Of a stretch of 37,067 nt of DNA, positions 20,248 through 28,825 are shown in pieces. The stretch is from contig PBBL01000028.1 of the NCBI GenBank assembly GCA_002716585.1, positions 1-37,067 on the forward strand, written 5' to 3'. This stretch comes from Myxococcales bacterium. GTDB lineage: Bacteria; Myxococcota_A; Bradymonadia; Bradymonadales; GCA-2716585. The first letter of the stretch is position 1, and each line of letters starts with the position of its first letter. The translations under genes and the position numbers were made by a program. The notes beneath the pieces were generated by a model, which saw only the letters and a list, made by a program, of their open reading frames with translations, was not told where the DNA came from and ran no database searches.

Positions 20248-22461
20248 ATGAACTTCCTCAACCCCCTGTTCCTGATCGGGCTGCTGGCCGCGGCGCTGCC
20301 GATCGTCATCCACCTGATCAACCGCCGTCGGGCGGTGCGCCGCAAGTTCCCGGCGATCGAGTTCCTGCTGCGCAGCCAGAAGCGGCTGGCGCGGCGGCTC
20401 AAGGTGCGGCAGCTCGTCCTGCTGGCGCTGCGGGTGGCGGCGCTGCTGCTGATCCCGCTGGCGATGGCGCGGCCCTACCTCATCAGCGACTCGGGCACGA
20501 CCGAGGCGGATCGGATGCCGACCGCCATCGTCTTCGTCGTCGATGACTCGGCGTCGATGGGCTACAACGGCCGCGCGGTCTGGGATCGCGCCGTCTCGGC
20601 GGTGGACGACATCATCTCGGAGCTGCGCCCCTGGGATCGGGTCGCGCTGGTCTACGCCAGCGACTGGCCCTCGGGCGCCCCGCTCGGCGAGGACACCCCG
20701 ATCCCCGAGCTGACCGACGCCCACAACGACGTCTCCACCGCCCTCTCCAAGGCGATCCCCTCCGAGCGCGGCACCGACCTCGCCCGCGCCCTGCGCACGG
20801 GCGCCGAGATCCTGGCGGCCTCCGACCAGCCGCGCCGCAAGCTGATCCTCGTCAGCGACCTCCAAAAGAGCGGCCTCGACCCGACCGACCTCCCCGTGGA
20901 TGGCCTCGGGATCCCGGTCGAGGTCGTGGACGTCCGCGACGCCCCGGCGCAGGCCAACCTGGCGATCGTCGGCGCCAACTACGAGCAGCAGTCCGCCGGG
21001 GCCAGGCCAGAGTTCAGCATCAGCGCCACGGTCGCCAACCACTCCGACCAGGACGCTTCTGGGGTCGAGGTCCACCTCGTCATCGACGGCGAGGACGTCG
21101 CCTCGGGGCTGGTGGACGTCCCGGCGGGCAAGACCGCCGCGCAGCTGTTCAACCACACCTTCGATCGCAAGGGGCTGCACCGGGCCGAGCTGCGGCTCGC
21201 CCGCGGCGCCGACGCCCTGGAGGCGGACAACGTCTACTTCCTGCCGATCCACCTCGCGCAGCGGGTGCGGGTGTTGATGGTCAACGGCGACCCCCGCTCG
21301 GTCCACTACCAGGACGAGCTGTACTACATGGAGCGCGCCCTCTACCCGGGCAAGGGCTCCACGAGCAGCATCATCCCCGAGATCACCGGGATCGACGGGC
21401 TCGCCTCCTACACCTTCGCCGACTACGACGTCGTCCTGCTGGCCAACGTCGAGAAGCTCCCCCGGGCCTCGGTCCGCGAGCTGGTCGACTTCGTCAAGGC
21501 GGGCGGCGGGCTCCTGTTCATCGCGGGCGACAACGTCAACCCGGAGGTCTACAACAACCTCTTTGGCGAGTTGCTCCCGAAGCCGATCCGCTCGATCAAG
21601 CTGCTCGCGCGCCAGGACGACCCGGACGCGCCGCTCAAGATCACCCGCATGGGGCAGATGGACACCACCCACCCGGTCTTCAAGGTCTTCGACCTGCCGG
21701 GCGGCGAGACGATCCAGGCGGTGTCGGTCTACAGCTACCTCCTGCTGGAGCCGACCCCGTCCGGCGAGTCCCGCATCCTGCTCTCGTACACCGACGGCGC
21801 CCCGGCGCTGCTGGAGCGGGAGCTGGGCGAGGGGCGCAGCGCGCTCCTGACCACGACCGTGGACCGCGACTGGTCCGATCTGCCGATCAAGACCGCCTTC
21901 CTCCCGCTAAGGCGACGCCTCGTCCGCTACCTCGCCCGCCGCAGCACCTCCGCCGAGGCCTCCGAGCGGGTCGTGGCCGCCAAGGTGGCGCTGGACGCCG
22001 CCGCGCTCGGTCGAGGCCGCATCGAGGTCCGCGACCCCGAAGGGGGCCGCATCGTCCCCGCCCCGGAGTCCACCGCCCCGGACGCCCCGCTGACCTTCAT
22101 CCCCCGCACCACCGGGCACTACCGGGTCATGCGCGTCCCCGACGCCCCGGACGCCGAGCCCTCCGAGATCGTCGAGATGGCCTTCGCCGTCAACGTCGCC
22201 GCGCCCGAGGCCAACCTCGCGCCCTACCCCGCCGACGAGCTGTCCGCGCTCCTCAGCGGCGGCGACCCCGACAACCCCAGCGCCGGAAACGCCACGGTCG
22301 CCATCGACACCCCCGAGAAGCGCATCGGCGTCTGGTCCTCGCTCCTGTTCCTCGTCACGCTCATCCTGCTCGCCGAGACCATCCTCGGGACGCGCCGCTC
22401 GGTCCTGATCAAGCTCTGGAACCGCGTCCGCGGTCGCTCCAACCCCGAGCTGGACGTCTGA
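20248..22461 (+). CDS. BatA-like VWA membrane protein
   Basis: 737 residues. The N-terminal BatA-type domain has helix 1 at about 6-22 (PLFLIGLLAAALPIVIHLI), a basic loop with the usual PAIEFLLRSQKR, and helix 2 at about 55-75. A VWA domain follows with MIDAS D99-D-S-A-S103. Next come a Bacteroides aerotolerance/CARDB-like beta region at about 240-340, a class-I glutamine-amidotransferase-like segment at about 345-480 (ADYDVVLLANVEKL, VDFVKAGGGLLFIAGDN) and a final transmembrane helix at about 696-713. The VWA and central domains would face the periplasm. The ATG at 20248 has GAGGAGG upstream. Last gene of the cluster, ending at a palindromic terminator candidate. Confidence 0.9.
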   Translation: MNFLNPLFLIGLLAAALPIVIHLINRRRAVRRKFPAIEFLLRSQKRLARRLKVRQLVLLALRVAALLLIPLAMARPYLISDSGTTEADRMPTAIVFVVDDSASMGYNGRAVWDRAVSAVDDIISELRPWDRVALVYASDWPSGAPLGEDTPIPELTDAHNDVSTALSKAIPSERGTDLARALRTGAEILAASDQPRRKLILVSDLQKSGLDPTDLPVDGLGIPVEVVDVRDAPAQANLAIVGANYEQQSAGARPEFSISATVANHSDQDASGVEVHLVIDGEDVASGLVDVPAGKTAAQLFNHTFDRKGLHRAELRLARGADALEADNVYFLPIHLAQRVRVLMVNGDPRSVHYQDELYYMERALYPGKGSTSSIIPEITGIDGLASYTFADYDVVLLANVEKLPRASVRELVDFVKAGGGLLFIAGDNVNPEVYNNLFGELLPKPIRSIKLLARQDDPDAPLKITRMGQMDTTHPVFKVFDLPGGETIQAVSVYSYLLLEPTPSGESRILLSYTDGAPALLERELGEGRSALLTTTVDRDWSDLPIKTAFLPLRRRLVRYLARRSTSAEASERVVAAKVALDAAALGRGRIEVRDPEGGRIVPAPESTAPDAPLTFIPRTTGHYRVMRVPDAPDAEPSEIVEMAFAVNVAAPEANLAPYPADELSALLSGGDPDNPSAGNATVAIDTPEKRIGVWSSLLFLVTLILLAETILGTRRSVLIKLWNRVRGRSNPELDV

Positions 22462-22469
22462 TCGGTCCA

Positions 22470-22487
22470 GGTGAACCCGGGTTCACC
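22470..22487. terminator. Palindrome between convergent genes, candidate two-way terminator
   Basis: GGTGAACCCGGGTTCACC is a perfect 18-base palindrome that can fold as a 7-bp stem with a CCGG loop. It starts 8 bases after the BatA-like stop and covers the stop codon of the convergent kynureninase-like gene. It has no T-run, so intrinsic termination strength is uncertain. Confidence 0.5.
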
Positions 22488-23667
22488 CCAGCTCCCGAAC
22501 CGCCTCGGCGAGGTGCCCCAGCGCCGCCTCCAGCTGCGCCTGCGTCGTGTAGGGGGCGGGGCCGAAGCGGAGGCTGTCGTCGCGCGCGTCGGTGGCGACG
22601 CCGCGCTCCAGGAGCGCCGCCTTGAGGCGCTGCGCCTCGGGGCTCCGCAGCGCCAGAAACCCGCCGTTTTCTTCGATGGGTCGCTGGTGCATCAAGGTAA
22701 TCCGGTTTTCATCGAGCCCAAGCGCCATAAACTGCTCCCGGAGCCAGCCGATCTGAGCCTGAGAGTGGGCGCGGAGGACCTCGGGGGTCAGCCCCTGCTC
22801 CCGAAAGAACGCCACGACGCGCGCGGCGCGGAACTGGGACGTGGGGTCGAACGTGGCGCCCGCGAAGCGCTCATCGCCTTGATCGAAGCTCACCGGCTGA
22901 TCGCCGCGCGCGTCGGCGAGCGTATCAAACGACGCGAACCACCCCGTAACGACCGGCCTCAGCGCACACCCCGATGGGAACCGCAGGAAGCAGTTGCCCT
23001 CGCCCCACTGGAGGTACTTGTAGCCGCCCGAGACGAGGAAGCAGTCCTCCAGCCCGGCGTCGCGCAGCGACAGCGGGACGGCGTGGGTGCCGTGGTAGTC
23101 GTCGATGAGGAGCGGCACCCCGGCCTGGCGGCACAGCGCGGCGATGGCCGTCAGGTGGGGCTGGACGAGGCCCGTCTTGAAGTAAACCCGCGACAGGCAC
23201 ACCGCGGCGGTGCGCTCCGTGAGAGCCGACTCCAGGCGCTCCACGAAGCCCTCGCTTGGTGAGGCGGGGAGGAAGGTGACGCCGAGGCCGACCTCCTGGA
23301 GGCGACGGAGCTGACGGGTCAGGGAGTGGAACTCGCCGTCGGTGGTGATGACGTGGGAGCGCGCCTTGAGGTCGAGGCTGGAGAGCCAGCGGACGACGAG
23401 GTCGTGGGTGTTGGCCGAGAAGGTGTAGCGTCCGGTGGGGTCGTCGTAATAGTCGCGGAGGTAGCCGCGCAGCACCTCCGCCTTCTCGAAGGCGGCCGCC
23501 CACTTGGCGTCCACGTCGCGGGCGGCCACGTCAAAGGCCTCCAGCTGCCCCTCACGGGCGACGTCGGGCCAGGCCTGGTGGGAGTGGCCGGTCATGAGCA
23601 GCCGCTCGGAGACCCGAAACCGGCTGTAATGGGGGGCGAGCCGTTGAGCGAGTGAGTCGAAGGTCAT
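22483..23667 (-). CDS. kynU: PLP-dependent class-V aminotransferase-fold enzyme, probably kynureninase
   Basis: 394 residues, close to the usual ~410. PLP-binding Lys217 in SGGYKYLQWGEGN, with a metal-free PLP pocket Asp in LLIDDYHGTHAVPL (189-200). The C-terminal RFGPAPY segment is shared with kynureninases. The N-terminal MTGHSHQAWP replaces the usual LDGNSLG motif, so this is a divergent member. Kynureninase splits kynurenine to anthranilate and alanine. The link with tryptophan dioxygenase two genes upstream supports the call. The ATG at 23667 has GAGG 7 bases upstream. Alternative: another cysteine desulfurase-fold lyase. Confidence 0.75.
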   Translation of the reverse strand: MTFDSLAQRLAPHYSRFRVSERLLMTGHSHQAWPDVAREGQLEAFDVAARDVDAKWAAAFEKAEVLRGYLRDYYDDPTGRYTFSANTHDLVVRWLSSLDLKARSHVITTDGEFHSLTRQLRRLQEVGLGVTFLPASPSEGFVERLESALTERTAAVCLSRVYFKTGLVQPHLTAIAALCRQAGVPLLIDDYHGTHAVPLSLRDAGLEDCFLVSGGYKYLQWGEGNCFLRFPSGCALRPVVTGWFASFDTLADARGDQPVSFDQGDERFAGATFDPTSQFRAARVVAFFREQGLTPEVLRAHSQAQIGWLREQFMALGLDENRITLMHQRPIEENGGFLALRSPEAQRLKAALLERGVATDARDDSLRFGPAPYTTQAQLEAALGHLAEAVRELG

Positions 23668-23706
23668 GACGGGCCTCGTGTGGGGTTGGTATCAGACCAG
23701 CTTGTA

Positions 23707-24534
23707 TCACTTGATGATCGCGAACACCTGATGGTTGAGCGCCATCAGCCGCCCGTCTTCGCCCCAGAGCTGGCGCTCCTCGTGAGCGTAGCCATGCCGG
23801 GAGGCGGGCGAGCTGGAGCTGTGGAACAGCGGCGCGTCGGGGTCGAGCCCCTCCCAGCCGCCCAGGATCTCCAAGGTGTAGGAGATGGTGGCCATGGGGC
23901 GAGGCCGCTTCAACGAGATGAGGTGGACAGGCCACCAGGCGTCCACGAGGGCGGCCAGGTAGGCCGCGTCGCGCGCTGGTCCGGGGCGCTTCGGCATGAC
24001 CCACCCCTGCGCGCGCTCGGTGGGGACGCCCGAGAAGGGCGGGTGGCCGAGCGGCCAGTAGGCGACGTGCTGGGTGAAGGTCGGCGCGAGGGGTGGCCCC
24101 AGGGGCGCGGGGTTGGGGATGTCGCGCCAGCTCGGCATCTCGGGCGGGGCGATGGTGTTCCAGTCGCCGTCCTCGACCCGGCGGCGCCCGAAGGTGCCGA
24201 CCGCGTGGGCGCGCAGCTCCCCCTCTTGAAGCAGGCGGATCGCCATGACGGTGGTGCTGCTGCCTTCGCGGAGCGCTTCGATCTGGAGCTGGGCGGCGCC
24301 AGCCATGACCGGGCCGCAGAGCGACGCGGTGAGCGTCCGGAGCGGCTGCTCCGGGTTGGCGAGCGCCAGCTCCAGCGTGCGGACGAGGGTGGCGACCGTC
24401 AACCCACCGAAGGCGCCGCGGCCCTGCTGCCAGGTGTCGGGGACCTCCCAGCGCCACGCCTCGGCGCTGAGGCGCGTCGGGGTGGTGAGGGTCATCAGGT
24501 CGGCGGTCGGATCGGGGGTGGTGTCAACGGTCAC
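23707..24534 (-). CDS. Double hot-dog acyl-CoA thioesterase family protein
   Basis: 275 residues from a GTG at 24534 with TGGAG upstream. The N-terminal half has the hot-dog helix pattern WQQGRGAFGGLTVATLVRTLE of TesB-like thioesterases (4HBT_3 type). The C-terminal half repeats the fold (PMATISYTLEILGGWEGLDPDAPLFHSS, then ERQLWGEDGRLMALNHQVFAI). Such proteins hydrolyse acyl-CoA; substrate unknown. It sits between the tryptophan dioxygenase (91-base gap) and the kynureninase-like gene (39-base gap), where a formylkynurenine formamidase might be expected. No signal peptide; cytoplasmic. Confidence 0.82.
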   Translation of the reverse strand: MTVDTTPDPTADLMTLTTPTRLSAEAWRWEVPDTWQQGRGAFGGLTVATLVRTLELALANPEQPLRTLTASLCGPVMAGAAQLQIEALREGSSTTVMAIRLLQEGELRAHAVGTFGRRRVEDGDWNTIAPPEMPSWRDIPNPAPLGPPLAPTFTQHVAYWPLGHPPFSGVPTERAQGWVMPKRPGPARDAAYLAALVDAWWPVHLISLKRPRPMATISYTLEILGGWEGLDPDAPLFHSSSSPASRHGYAHEERQLWGEDGRLMALNHQVFAIIK

Positions 24535-24624
24535 GGCGCGCTCCAGGCGGGGTGTCTTGGCGTGTACGCGCTGGTGCGTCGAACACCAGCGCCCATGATA
24601 TGTCCCAGCGGGCGTTGGGAGTGC

Positions 24625-25407
24625 TCAGAGCTTGTTGCGGATCGCCCACAGGTCGGGGAAGACGGGCCGGTGGAGGGTCTTGAGCAGGTACCCCACCCCG
24701 GCTGAGCCGCCCGTCCCGGGCTTGTGGCCGATCGTGCGCTCCACCATCTTGACGTGGCGGTAGCGCCACTCCTGAAGCCCCTCGTCGAAGTCCACGAGCA
24801 GCTCACACAGGAGCGACGCCTCCTCCCGCTCGCGCATGACCTTCAGCAGGACCTCCTGGGCCGCCTCGGTCGGCGGGTGGATCGGGGCCTGCGACAGATC
24901 GCGCTCCGGTGTGGGCATCTCCAGCCCCTGCGAGCGCAAGAAGGCGCAGAACGCCTCCCACAGCGTCTGCTCCTCCATCCGGGCGAGGAGCTGCTGGTGG
25001 GGCGCGCTCCCCTCGGGGTGCATCGCGAGCGCGCCGCGGGTGTGCACGCCGCAGAGGATCTCCAGCTCGCGAAACTGCACCGACTGAAAGCCGCTGGAGT
25101 CGGCCAGGAAGCTGCGGAACTGGTTGAAGGACAGCGGCGTCATCGTCTCCAGGATGTCCACCTGGTGCACCAACACCTTGAGGATCGTCAGGGTGCGCCG
25201 CATGAGGCGCATCGCCTCCCACACCGAGCCCTCGACGAGGGCGCGCCGCATCGCCTCAAGCTCATGCAGGATCTGCTTGAACCACAGCTCATAGGCCTGG
25301 TGGATGACGATGAACAGCATCTCGTCGTGCTCCTCAGGTTGTGAGCGCCGCTCTTGCAGGCTCAACAGCTCGGGCACCTTGAGGTAGCTGAGGTAGGTCA
25401 TTGACAT
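24625..25407 (-). CDS. kynA: Tryptophan 2,3-dioxygenase
   Basis: 260 residues, heme enzyme opening the indole ring of L-tryptophan to N-formylkynurenine; cytoplasmic. Family landmarks: FIVIHQAYELWFKQILHEL with active-site His36, FNQFRSFLADSSGFQSVQFRELE (substrate-binding Arg98 and the SGFQS block), heme-ligand-type His218 in EWRYRHVKMVERTIG, and GTGGSAGVGYL that closes over the substrate. The ATG at 25407 is preceded by AAGGAGG at 5 bases, which overrides the longer open frame to 25449. First gene of the kynA-thioesterase-kynU group, the first steps of the kynurenine path. Confidence 0.96.
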   Translation of the reverse strand: MSMTYLSYLKVPELLSLQERRSQPEEHDEMLFIVIHQAYELWFKQILHELEAMRRALVEGSVWEAMRLMRRTLTILKVLVHQVDILETMTPLSFNQFRSFLADSSGFQSVQFRELEILCGVHTRGALAMHPEGSAPHQQLLARMEEQTLWEAFCAFLRSQGLEMPTPERDLSQAPIHPPTEAAQEVLLKVMREREEASLLCELLVDFDEGLQEWRYRHVKMVERTIGHKPGTGGSAGVGYLLKTLHRPVFPDLWAIRNKL

Positions 25408-25454
25408 GAAGTCCTCCTTGGATCGCAGGACGCGCGATCGCACATGCAACCCTT

Positions 25455-25470
25455 GGATCTAATCGGATCC
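25455..25470. promoter_or_regulatory. Small dyad in the kynA upstream region
   Basis: GGATC-TAATCG-GATCC is an inverted repeat about 50-60 bases before the kynA start. It overlaps a possible minus-strand promoter (TTGCCT, 17 bases, TAGATC). It could be an operator; the half-sites are short, so chance is possible. Confidence 0.25.
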
Positions 25471-25615
25471 GGCGGCCCAGGCAACCCACACGCGCCGAGG
25501 CGCTGGCTCACGCCGAGCGGGTGTGGGAGACTTGAGCGGCGGGACGCCTGTAACCTCAGCGGTTCTGGCCCGTTCACCCGACGACGCCAGGTTGACCCTC
25601 AGCGTGAGTTCGTCC

Positions 25616-27169
25616 ATGCGCCTCAGCCCTCCCCAAGCCCTCCACAGGTCGCTGCAAGCGCTCCTCCTGCTCGGGTGCGCCGCGATGACCTCAACCGCCG
25701 CCGCCCAGACCCAGGATGAGCCGCTGGCGGTCCCCCCGTGGCCGTCCTGGTCCGCGGGCCACGGGGTGCTGCTCCGCACGCTGCCCGACCTCGATCTGGA
25801 GCTGCTGACGACCACAGGGCAGGATCCGAGCGAGCCGCTGCGGGTGGGGATGATGACCGGAGGGCGCGGCTGGCTGGATCCGGGGAGCGACGCGTTGGGC
25901 GGCGCCGAGGCCCAGGTGGGCGCCGCCCTCGGGGCGTGGCGGGATCCGGTCACCTGGGTTCGCGTCAAGACCGACGTGAGGGCGCCGATCGTCTTTGGCG
26001 ACGATGAGCGCGACACCATCGACGCGGCTCGCCTGGAGGGCCACCACGCCGCCCGAGGGGTGATCGGCCTGGGCGGCCTGGAGAAGGGCAGCGCGGGGAT
26101 CGATCTGGAGGCTCAAGTGCGCCTGGACCACGACGTGAGCGGCCCGGGGGCGACGCTGCGGCCCGAGCTGGGCTACGCCTCCTACCGGGACCTCGACCTG
26201 ACCCTGCGACTCCGCCCCCGGTTCAACACGCGCTCGGGCGACTCAGGCTTCCTCTCGCTCGGAACCCGCCCCGAGGCGACGGCGTTCATGTTCCCGCTGA
26301 CGTGGCGCTACCGCGTGACGGACTACACGAACGAAGGCCCGGTCGGGTGGGTCGAGACCCAGGAGTTCAGCGGGGCCTACGGCCACATCGCGCTGGGCCG
26401 CCAGGTCGCCGACGGCTCGATCGAGTACATCGGCCTCACCTACACCCGCGTCACCCTCACCCCATCGCGCGGCGTCTGCCTGCCCTACGACACCCGGCTC
26501 GCCACGGACTGCGAGGCGCGCCTGGAGGCGTTCCGATCGGGCTCCGACGACCCGGACGCGACCCCGCCCTGGACCCACGTCCCGCTGCGGCTGGAGGGGT
26601 ACACCCTCAAGTTCGTCAACATGCGCGGCCTCGCGGTGGATCACGACGGCCTGGTCTTGAGCCTCAAGGGGTTGTCGCTGGGCTTCTCCCTCCTCTGGAA
26701 TCCCGACTCCAGCCCCAACGGGGGCAGCCCCTCTCGCCAGGGATCGTCGCCGCACCTCGACGTCGCGGCGTCGATCCACAGCCGCTACGTGGAGCTGGGC
26801 GCCGCGACCTCCTTCGACATCACCCACACGCCCGACGGAGGCGAGCTGGTCCCGAACTGGCACAGCGAGGGGCTGGTCGTGGCGCGGAGCCCGAGCTGGA
26901 AGGTTGGGGTGTCGGGTCGGATCGTGTACGACGTGCTCCTCGACTCCCCCAACGACGACGTGACAAAGCGCGGGATCTCGTGGCTCGCGACCGAGGTGGA
27001 GGCGTTCGCGCGGTTGAGCCCGGACATGCAGGTGGGCGTCGTCCATCAGGCCAACCAGGGCCCTCAGATCCCCCGCGAGGCGGCGTCCTGGGACCTGTGG
27101 GCGTACCCGGAGGGGTGGACGCAGCAGCTCGGCGTGTTCGCGCGGGTGCGGCGCGACCTTCAGCCGTGA
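25616..27169 (+). CDS. Secreted protein of unknown function, possibly an outer-membrane beta-barrel
   Basis: 517 residues from ATG 25616. Signal peptide HRSLQALLLLGCAAMTSTAAAQ. The mature part alternates short strands of hydrophobic and polar residues with turns (LDLTLRLRPRFNT, GLSLGFSLLWNPDS, WKVGVSGRIVYDVLL) and ends in FARVRRDLQP, a pattern seen in barrel proteins, but no family was recognised. The frame remains open upstream to 25523 without signal-like sequence, so the later ATG is preferred; no strong ribosome-binding site decides it. It has its own divergent upstream region shared with kynA and ends at a strong hairpin shared with amt. Confidence 0.72.
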   Translation: MRLSPPQALHRSLQALLLLGCAAMTSTAAAQTQDEPLAVPPWPSWSAGHGVLLRTLPDLDLELLTTTGQDPSEPLRVGMMTGGRGWLDPGSDALGGAEAQVGAALGAWRDPVTWVRVKTDVRAPIVFGDDERDTIDAARLEGHHAARGVIGLGGLEKGSAGIDLEAQVRLDHDVSGPGATLRPELGYASYRDLDLTLRLRPRFNTRSGDSGFLSLGTRPEATAFMFPLTWRYRVTDYTNEGPVGWVETQEFSGAYGHIALGRQVADGSIEYIGLTYTRVTLTPSRGVCLPYDTRLATDCEARLEAFRSGSDDPDATPPWTHVPLRLEGYTLKFVNMRGLAVDHDGLVLSLKGLSLGFSLLWNPDSSPNGGSPSRQGSSPHLDVAASIHSRYVELGAATSFDITHTPDGGELVPNWHSEGLVVARSPSWKVGVSGRIVYDVLLDSPNDDVTKRGISWLATEVEAFARLSPDMQVGVVHQANQGPQIPREAASWDLWAYPEGWTQQLGVFARVRRDLQP

Positions 27170-27197
27170 GGCGTCTCCGCCGTGGCAGGCCCCGAAA

Positions 27198-27237
27198 CGA
27201 CGACGGCCCCTGGAGTTCACTCCAGGGGCCGTCGTCG
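27198..27237. terminator. Strong bidirectional terminator hairpin
   Basis: A perfect 18-base inverted repeat (arm CGACGACGGCCCCTGGAG) around a 4-base TTCA loop lies between the convergent stops of the unknown secreted protein and amt. On the minus strand it is followed by TTTCGGGG. The stem is very stable and should end transcription from both sides. Confidence 0.85.
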
Positions 27238-27256
27238 CTTCAAGCGCTCGCGCCGG

Positions 27257-28636
27257 TCAGAGGACAGGCTCGGGGACCGGGTGGGTGTGGGTCACGATGG
27301 GCTCGCTCGGGGCGGTGGGCGGCGGCGAGAAGTCGCTCAGCCCCTCGTAGGCGTTGCAGCCGTGCTCGTAGCCGTCGAGGCCCTCCAGCTCCTCCTTCTC
27401 GGAGACGCGGAGGCCGATGGTCACCTTGAGGGCGAAGAAGATGAGGGCGCTGGCGGCGAGGCAGAAGAGCGCGACGGCGCCGACGCCGACGAGCTGGGGG
27501 ACGAGGCTCTTGCCCTGGCCGAAGAAGCCGACCGCGAGGGTGCCCCAGATGCCGCAGACGAGGTGAACCGGGACGGCGCCGACGGGGTCGTCGAGCTTCA
27601 TGCGGTCCATGAGGACGGTCGCGAGCACGACGAGGACGCCCGCGACGGCGCCGACGACGATCGACATGTTGGGGCTGATGACGTCCGCCCCCGCGGTGAT
27701 GCCGACGAGGCCCGCGAGGATGCCGTTGAGGCCCATGCCGAGGTCCGGCTTCTTGTGGGTGAACAGCGACGTGAGCATCCCGAAGCCGCCGCCCGCGGCG
27801 GCGGCGAGGCTGGTGGTGACGAACACGAGGGAGACGGGGCCGGGGTCCGCGGAGAGGACGGAGCCGCCGTTGAAGCCGAACCAGCCGAACCAGAGGAGGA
27901 AGACGCCGATGGTGGCCAGCGGCAGGCTGTGGGGCTTGATGCCCTTGAGTTCGCCGTCCTTGCCGTACTTTCCGAGGCGAGGCCCGAGGAGCATGATGCC
28001 GATGAGGGCGGCCCAGCCGCCAACGGAGTGGACGATGGTGGAGCCCGCGAAGTCGTAGAAGCCGTAGGCCTTGAGCCAGCCGCCGCCCCAGTGCCACATG
28101 CCGACCATGGGGTAGACGACGGCGACGTAGAGGACGCTGAAGACGAGGAAGCTCTGGAGCTTGACCCGCTCGGCGACGGCGCCCGAGACGATCGTGGCGG
28201 CGGTGGCGGCGAACATGGCCTGGAACAGGAAGTCGGTCCAGTAGGTGTAGCCGACGTTGTAGGCGGGGGTGATGCCCGCGGCGTCGGTGGAGATGCCGAA
28301 GCCACCGAAGCCAAAGAACCCGCCCGCGAAGCTCTCGCCGGGGTACATCAGGTTGAAGCCGATGACGGCGTAGGTGAGGATCCCGATGGAGAGGATGGAG
28401 ACGTTCTTGAAGAGGATGTTGACGGTGTTCTTGGCCTGGGTCATCCCAGCTTCGAGCGTCGAGAACCCGAGGTGCATGATGAACACGAGGATGGTGGCAA
28501 CCAGCATCCAGGTGTTGTTGATGATGAACTCGGGGGTGATTGGCTTGGCCGCCGCTCCATCGGCGAACGCCAGCGAGGGCGTTAACACGAGGGCGGCGAG
28601 GGCCAGGCCACTCAGCAAGTGACGGTGACGGATCAT
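27257..28636 (-). CDS. amt: Ammonium transporter, Amt family
   Basis: 459 residues from ATG 28636, which has GGAGG upstream and opens a signal peptide (HLLSGLALAALVLTPSLAFA) as in AmtB. About 11 transmembrane helices follow. Family landmarks: NNTWMLVATILVFIMHLGFSTLEAG at the first helix, DFAGSTIVHSVGGWAALIG (pore signature with the conserved His), LLWFGWFGFNGGS, and DPVGAVPVHLVCGIWGTLAVGFF with the second pore His. The cytoplasmic tail ends after ELEGLDGYEHGCNAYEG, a typical Amt C-terminus. It moves ammonium/ammonia across the inner membrane. No glnK lies beside it, which is unusual. A sigma-54 promoter lies upstream. Confidence 0.97.
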   Translation of the reverse strand: MIRHRHLLSGLALAALVLTPSLAFADGAAAKPITPEFIINNTWMLVATILVFIMHLGFSTLEAGMTQAKNTVNILFKNVSILSIGILTYAVIGFNLMYPGESFAGGFFGFGGFGISTDAAGITPAYNVGYTYWTDFLFQAMFAATAATIVSGAVAERVKLQSFLVFSVLYVAVVYPMVGMWHWGGGWLKAYGFYDFAGSTIVHSVGGWAALIGIMLLGPRLGKYGKDGELKGIKPHSLPLATIGVFLLWFGWFGFNGGSVLSADPGPVSLVFVTTSLAAAAGGGFGMLTSLFTHKKPDLGMGLNGILAGLVGITAGADVISPNMSIVVGAVAGVLVVLATVLMDRMKLDDPVGAVPVHLVCGIWGTLAVGFFGQGKSLVPQLVGVGAVALFCLAASALIFFALKVTIGLRVSEKEELEGLDGYEHGCNAYEGLSDFSPPPTAPSEPIVTHTHPVPEPVL

Positions 28637-28718
28637 GGACTTCCAACCTCCAGCCTGAACAGGGTGTTTCCTTGAGGCGGCCTCCGAGGGAGGCCAGCGC
28701 ACATCACCGCGAGGCATT

Positions 28719-28734
28719 AGCAAGTGTCACGCCA
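28719..28734 (-). promoter_or_regulatory. Sigma-54 (-24/-12) promoter of amt
   Basis: On the minus strand the sequence reads TGGCGTGACACTTGCT, with the invariant GG and GC separated by exactly 10 bases and the TTGC element intact (consensus TGGCAC-N5-TTGCW). Transcription would begin near 28708, about 70 bases before the amt start. Control of amt by sigma-54 and NtrC-type activators is well known in proteobacteria. No standard NtrC site (GCAC...GTGC) was seen upstream. Confidence 0.75.
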
Positions 28735-28809
28735 GCCCCTGTCGACACCGACCAGCTCGACCTCCGCGATCGCTCGACGAAGGCGCAGGCGGTTTCGCGC
28801 CCCCATCAA

Positions 28810-28825
28810 CCTACATCGATGTAGG
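28810..28825. promoter_or_regulatory. 16-base palindrome CCTACATCGATGTAGG, candidate activator/repressor site
   Basis: Perfect palindrome about 100 bases upstream of the predicted amt transcription start, which is the usual distance for a sigma-54 enhancer site. It shares the core CTACA-N4-TGTAG with a second site at 29028. Confidence 0.55.

Noticed and set aside
22470..22487. Integration or attachment site
   Set aside because: Palindrome lies exactly between convergent stops, with no integrase, tRNA or flanking repeat; a terminator is the simpler reading.
28811..28824. NtrC binding site upstream of amt
   Set aside because: The palindrome CTACATCGATGTAG does not fit the GCAC...GTGC pattern of NtrC sites, so it is reported as a site of an unknown regulator.
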